The notes beneath the pieces are model-generated. The model saw nothing but the letters and a program-made list of their open reading frames with translations, was not told where the DNA came from and did not search any database. This document shows positions 6,076 to 6,459 of a DNA stretch of 6,459 bases, piece after piece. The first letter of the stretch is position 1, and each line of letters begins with the position of its first letter. Origin of the DNA: CAYNQN01 sp964530525 (GTDB lineage: Bacteria > Actinomycetota > Acidimicrobiia > Acidimicrobiales > Acidimicrobilacustridaceae); NCBI GenBank assembly GCA_964530525.1, contig CAZHBH010000091.1, forward strand, positions 1 through 6,459. Direction: 5' to 3'. Position numbers and translations under genes: made by a program.

Positions 6076-6459
6076 GCCGGTGCCTCCGCGGGTGCGCCCA
6101 CCAGAGCGGGCTCCGACGCGATGCAGAGGAGGTTCGCCGCCTTCAGCTCCGTCTCGGCCCACTCCCCGTCGGGCGTGGAGTCCCAGGTGATGGCGCCTCC
6201 GGTACCGAAGTGCAGTTGGCCCCCGGCGATCCAGAAGGTTCGGATGGCCACGTTCAGGTCTCCTGTGCCGGATTCGGCGTCGACCCAGCCAACAGCCCCG
6301 CAGTAGAAGTCCCTGCCCACCGGTTCCAGTTCGGAGATGGCCTCCAGGGCGGCGAGCTTCGGGGCGCCGGTGACCGAGCCCGGTGGGAAGGTGGCGTCGA
6401 GCAGGTCGGCCCAGCCCAGCCCTCGCCGCAACGTCCCCTCCACGGTGCTGACCAGGTGG
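6072..6459 (-). CDS. pabB: Para-aminobenzoate synthase component I, C-terminal part
   Basis: The last 128 residues of a chorismate-binding enzyme; the 5' part lies beyond base 6459. With an amidotransferase partner (PabA, not in view) it would make 4-amino-4-deoxychorismate from chorismate and ammonia. Visible family landmarks in order: HLVSTVEGTL at the window edge, FPPGSVTGAPKLAALEAI, the segment FYCGAVGWVD, DLNVAIRT, and the closing GGAITWDSTPDGEWAETELKAANLL with acidic residues expected at the Mg/chorismate site. GSVTGAPK is nearer the PabB form (GSITGAPK) than anthranilate synthase TrpE (typically GTVSGAPK), and the pabC gene overlapping its end supports PabB. A roughly 17-residue tail rich in Ala and Pro follows the last conserved helix. 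An isochorismate synthase or TrpE assignment is less likely. The gene stops at TGA 6074..6072. Confidence 0.9.
   Translation of the reverse strand, partial: HLVSTVEGTLRRGLGWADLLDATFPPGSVTGAPKLAALEAISELEPVGRDFYCGAVGWVDAESGTGDLNVAIRTFWIAGGQLHFGTGGAITWDSTPDGEWAETELKAANLLCIASEPALVGAPAEAPA

Overview
This 6.5 kb window is high-GC DNA (near 70% by eye) with the dense, alternating-strand layout and GTG/ATG start usage of an actinobacterial chromosome. The protein features point to Actinomycetota: an LpdA-like flavoprotein of the mycobacterial type, a 586-residue fused biotin carboxylase/biotin-carrier subunit of the AccA3 type, and an aminodeoxychorismate lyase that looks like streptomycete PabC. The methylmalonyl-CoA mutase has the short N-terminus of homodimeric enzymes, which would suit Acidimicrobiia or a related deep actinobacterial lineage. 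That placement is inference from memory, not from a search.

Layout from left to right: (1) the 5' 181 codons of methylmalonyl-CoA mutase on the minus strand; (2) a 122-bp divergent intergenic region holding two putative promoters and a perfect 14-bp palindrome; (3) a non-disulfide NAD(P)H:quinone reductase (LpdA-like) on the plus strand; (4) a small cupin on the plus strand, preceded by a 7-9-7 inverted repeat; (5) an acetyl/propionyl-CoA carboxylase alpha subunit on the minus strand, convergent with the cupin; (6) a biotin protein ligase on the plus strand, divergent from the carboxylase with only 17 bp between the two start codons; (7) a class IV aminotransferase (PabC-like) on the minus strand, convergent with the ligase; and (8) the 3' end of a para-aminobenzoate synthase component I (PabB), whose stop codon overlaps the pabC start. 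No stretch over 300 bp lacks a gene; the longest gap is 544-665.

Functionally the window joins two housekeeping themes. The first is biotin-dependent acyl-CoA carboxylation and propionyl-CoA use: the ligase biotinylates the carboxylase carrier domain, the carboxylase (with a beta subunit not seen here) makes malonyl- or methylmalonyl-CoA, and the mutase converts methylmalonyl-CoA to succinyl-CoA after epimerisation. The second is p-aminobenzoate synthesis for folate (PabB then PabC). LpdA and the cupin have no clear link to either.

The most interesting signals are regulatory. All five genes that begin after an intergenic region lack a Shine-Dalgarno sequence and carry a TA-containing -10-like hexamer 6-7 nt before the chosen start codon, which suggests leaderless transcripts. 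At birA/accA the two opposing -10-like hexamers overlap. A perfect palindrome overlaps the lpdA -10. I see no new defence, mobile or otherwise exotic system; gene content is ordinary.
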